A stretch of 64,000 bases of DNA from Bolinopsis microptera. Its lineage: Eukaryota > Ctenophora > Tentaculata > Lobata > Bolinopsidae. Position 1 is the stretch's first letter; each line of letters starts with the position of its first letter. This document shows positions 63,209 through 64,000 of the stretch, piece after piece. The position numbers and the translations under genes are program-made. The stretch covers positions 15,600,169-15,664,168 of the forward strand of contig NC_087072.1 in NCBI RefSeq assembly GCF_026151205.1. Direction: 5' to 3'. The notes beneath the pieces were generated by a model that did no database searches, had not been told where the DNA came from, and saw only the letters and a list, made by a program, of their open reading frames with translations.

Positions 63209-64000
63209 TCAAGCTGTCTCGTTAAAAGTAACTTTTGACATCTTTTTGTCCAAAGTAGGTGGTGCCTCCCTCACATCTCTATTGTTCAAACTTGTCTCAA
63301 CTCTTGACAATCTTCCATTCAGTACGCTGAGTTCTAGTCTTGAGTCTCTCTTGGGGACGACAGCACTCCCATTCGCGTCGGTTACAACAGAGTTCATATT
63401 CATTAATACAGTCCCACCTCCCTGGGAGGTCCTCGATGGCCTGCCCATACCAACTGAAGTGAATTCGGTAATTCTTCTCGACTTGTTCCTGATGGCTGCC
63501 TTGAGGGCTTTTCCTCTGACAATGAGGATGAGGGGATTAAAGGCAGCATTGACGAAGGGAGCAACAACACCCGTCAGAAACCTCCACATGTACTTCTTTT
63601 TCTCTTTGTCATAGAACGTTTCTGTATCGAAACCCTTCTCTTGGAAGATTTCACTACAGTGAGTAATAGGGTAGACCACGTAGACCGTGTTACATACGAA
63701 GAATAGCACTGTCATCATAAAAATTGTGATGGTGATGTCCCTCTGTACGTCCGTGTTGGTAGATTTCTCGGGCTGCATTTTCAGTAGTGTGTGTGACTGG
63801 ACCACCATACAGACAACCACTACGATAGAGGGAAAGAGATAGGGCAGACCGATAAACAGGGACACGTTCCTACATTCATTTTTCCGATGACCGGCACTTT
63901 CAGCTATTTGATACTGTCCTGGGCTGTAGAGGTATGCTTCATAGACGCTTCTATGCTGAGGTGCCTCTTCCAAGGAGATCTGGACCACTGTAAAGATAAT
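63209..64000 (-). CDS. Class A orphan GPCR 2, cut by window end
   Basis: At least 259 C-terminal residues of a close paralog of GPCR 1. The visible part begins inside TM4/ECL2 (VQISLEEAPQ) and includes TM5 (LPYLFPSIVVVVCMVVQSHT), the identical loop LLKMQPEKSTNTDVQR, TM6 and TM7 with NPLILIVRG. The C-tail is longer than in GPCR 1 by about 60 residues and divergent, with Ser/Thr and Arg clusters. The N-terminal half is beyond the window. Tandem same-strand duplication about 3 kb apart. Confidence 0.85.
   Translation of the reverse strand: MIFTVVQISLEEAPQHRSVYEAYLYSPGQYQIAESAGHRKNECRNVSLFIGLPYLFPSIVVVVCMVVQSHTLLKMQPEKSTNTDVQRDITITIFMMTVLFFVCNTVYVVYPITHCSEIFQEKGFDTETFYDKEKKKYMWRFLTGVVAPFVNAAFNPLILIVRGKALKAAIRNKSRRITEFTSVGMGRPSRTSQGGGTVLMNMNSVVTDANGSAVVPKRDSRLELSVLNGRLSRVETSLNNRDVREAPPTLDKKMSKVTFNETA

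Overview
The window is animal nuclear DNA. Its genes are split by GT-AG introns and belong to animal families: class A GPCRs, an ionotropic glutamate receptor amino-terminal domain, a B4GALNT-like glycosyltransferase, an SVOP-like transporter, adenosine kinase, glyoxalase II and HEATR1/UTP10. The DNA is AT-rich and very rich in DNA transposons and simple repeats. Several start codons lie only 2-22 nt after a good splice acceptor, which suggests spliced-leader trans-splicing. That fits some early-branching animals such as hydrozoans or ctenophores, but I cannot name the species.

Layout: 1-1.1 kb is the 3' end of a LINE. 1.6-3.9 kb and 9.5-17.5 kb hold two tandem adenosine kinase genes; the second has a 5.6-kb intron filled by a transposon with dense TAGCGCTA-type arrays. 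The DNA between them holds several MITEs, a 309-bp fold-back and a hAT-like element. 19.5-21.1 kb is an SVOP-like transporter, 22.4-24.3 kb glyoxalase II (HAGH), and 24.6-25.9 kb an intronless gene I do not recognise. HEATR1 begins at 26.3 kb, with its in-window exons running to 57.9 kb; only about the first 1,020 residues are visible.

The main structure is a 25.4-kb HEATR1 intron (29051-54417). Almost all of it is one insertion bounded by a 6-bp duplication AGTTGA: two copies of a G-run-ended transposon (29155-34976 and 49567-54383) around 14.6 kb of foreign sequence. That sequence holds an intact lectin-like plus GT-A glycosyltransferase gene, the 3' end of a second copy, an orphan first exon of a glutamate receptor, a PIF/Harbinger transposase fragment, and a transposon nest. 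In the nest, a 4-bp-TSD element holds a TTAA element with ~0.74-kb inverted repeats and a DEDDh exonuclease gene. That gene is in turn split by a 1.5-kb 8-bp-TSD element containing further small inverted repeats. Each G-run transposon carries ~2.5 kb of C/T-rich repeats that look like dozens of splice acceptors in HEATR1 orientation.

57.9-64 kb carries a LINE ORF1 remnant, a mariner-type MITE, a tRNA-like sequence and a cluster of related GPCR genes on the minus strand: one whole, one 5' fragment and one cut by the window end. No virus-like element (LTR, Polinton or similar) was recognised. The genes look like unrelated housekeeping and membrane functions; apart from the close spacing HAGH - unknown gene - HEATR1, the layout reflects duplication and transposition rather than a pathway.
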